In this document: positions 5,613 to 5,715 of the stretch, piece by piece
How positions within the stretch are numbered: the first letter of the stretch is position 1
How the letters are laid out: every line of letters starts with the position of its first letter
Origin: Lentisphaeria bacterium
Lineage (GTDB): Bacteria > Verrucomicrobiota > Lentisphaeria > Victivallales > GWF2-50-93
Assembly (NCBI GenBank): GCA_020056205.1
Contig: JAGVIF010000368.1
Location: 1-5,715 of the forward strand
Reading direction: 5' to 3'
Length of the DNA stretch: 5,715 nt
Program-made: the position numbers and the translations under genes
Notes under the pieces: generated by a model
The model's input: the letters and a program-made list of their open reading frames with translations, nothing else
What the model was told of the DNA's origin: nothing
The model's database searches: none

Positions 5613-5715
5613 TTATATGAGCCAGTTGCAAAAGTCATAAACCGCGCCGTTGCAGATGCCATCGGAGGGCTCGCAAGTATTTTTGGCAGGGGCAATACCC
5701 ACAGCGGTCTTGCCC
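5613..5715 (-). CDS. Possible 3' end of an unidentified gene (partial)
   Basis: On the minus strand one frame is open from the window edge to TAA (complement of 5613-5615), encoding 33 residues from GKTAVGIAPAK to YDFCNWLI. Many codons begin with G and end in C or G, as expected of a real coding frame. The other two frames are also open for most of the stretch, one ending RRGL at a TGA inside the repeat, so the frame is not settled. The last 38 coding bases are duplicated inverted at 1-38. The product is not recognised; a transposase or a duplicated gene would fit. Confidence 0.3.
   Translation of the reverse strand, partial: GKTAVGIAPAKNTCEPSDGICNGAVYDFCNWLI
5616..5653 (-). repeat. Right arm of 38-bp perfect inverted repeat
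   Basis: This is the exact reverse complement of 1-38. On the inner side identity ends sharply at 5616; the next bases differ from those after position 38. Bases 5654-5715 may be more of the same repeated unit, but the matching sequence would lie left of the window. A weak minus-strand promoter with its -35 in the arm (TTATGA, complement of 5635-5640) and its -10 across the border (TATAAC, complement of 5612-5617) would read toward the flavoprotein gene. Confidence 0.9.

Noticed and set aside
5395..5640. Plus-strand open frame of 81 codons across the leader and right repeat arm
   Set aside because: It runs through the palindromic repeats and hairpins, has no convincing ribosome binding site, and its GIFD repeat simply reflects the nucleotide repeat.

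Overview
The window looks like chromosomal DNA from a Lentisphaerota/Victivallales-type bacterium or a close Planctomycetota-Verrucomicrobiota relative. The main clue is the gene at 844-1752. Its product has a prepilin-type N-terminus running into a CxSNMKQI / YSDDHSGYMV segment and a C-terminal H...FADGHVE motif, a combination that is very abundant in that group. Base composition is moderate in the genes and AT-rich between them. The taxon is an inference from family resemblance, not a proof.

Layout, left to right. Positions 1-38 are the left arm of a perfect 38-bp inverted repeat whose other arm is 5616-5653. A leader with 9-nt-spaced TTCGTG motifs follows (48-116). Two minus-strand genes, probably one unit, come next: a pseudopilin-like protein (844-1752) and a downstream single-pass membrane protein of unknown function (208-801). 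A 417-bp AT-rich divergent intergenic region (1753-2169) holds candidate promoters, a 12-bp palindrome, a long imperfect inverted repeat and a short hairpin. Two tightly coupled plus-strand genes follow: a DUF6232-like two-helix membrane protein (2170-2733) and an exported alkaline phosphatase with all expected catalytic residues (2743-4176). A minus-strand gene for an NADH:rubredoxin-oxidoreductase-like flavoprotein (4181-5407) converges on the phosphatase. The two stop codons are 4 bp apart and lie inside one long palindrome. Upstream of the flavoprotein gene, 5408-5612 contains a GC-rich tandem repeat and several hairpins that could fold as a structured mRNA leader ending at the ribosome binding site. 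The right edge (5613-5715) carries the second inverted-repeat arm and what may be the 3' end of another gene.

How the genes fit together: the phosphatase is predicted to release phosphate from organic esters outside the cytoplasmic membrane, and its membrane partner is translationally close to it. The pseudopilin is predicted to be membrane-anchored and exposed outside. The flavoprotein is a cytoplasmic NADH-dependent electron-transfer enzyme, of the kind used by anaerobes to reduce rubredoxin for oxygen or peroxide defence. No shared pathway links the three groups. The oddest parts are non-coding: the end-to-end inverted repeat, the flavoprotein leader, the palindrome over the convergent stops and the upstream palindrome of the phosphatase unit. 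I did not find a defence system, CRISPR array, tRNA or rRNA.
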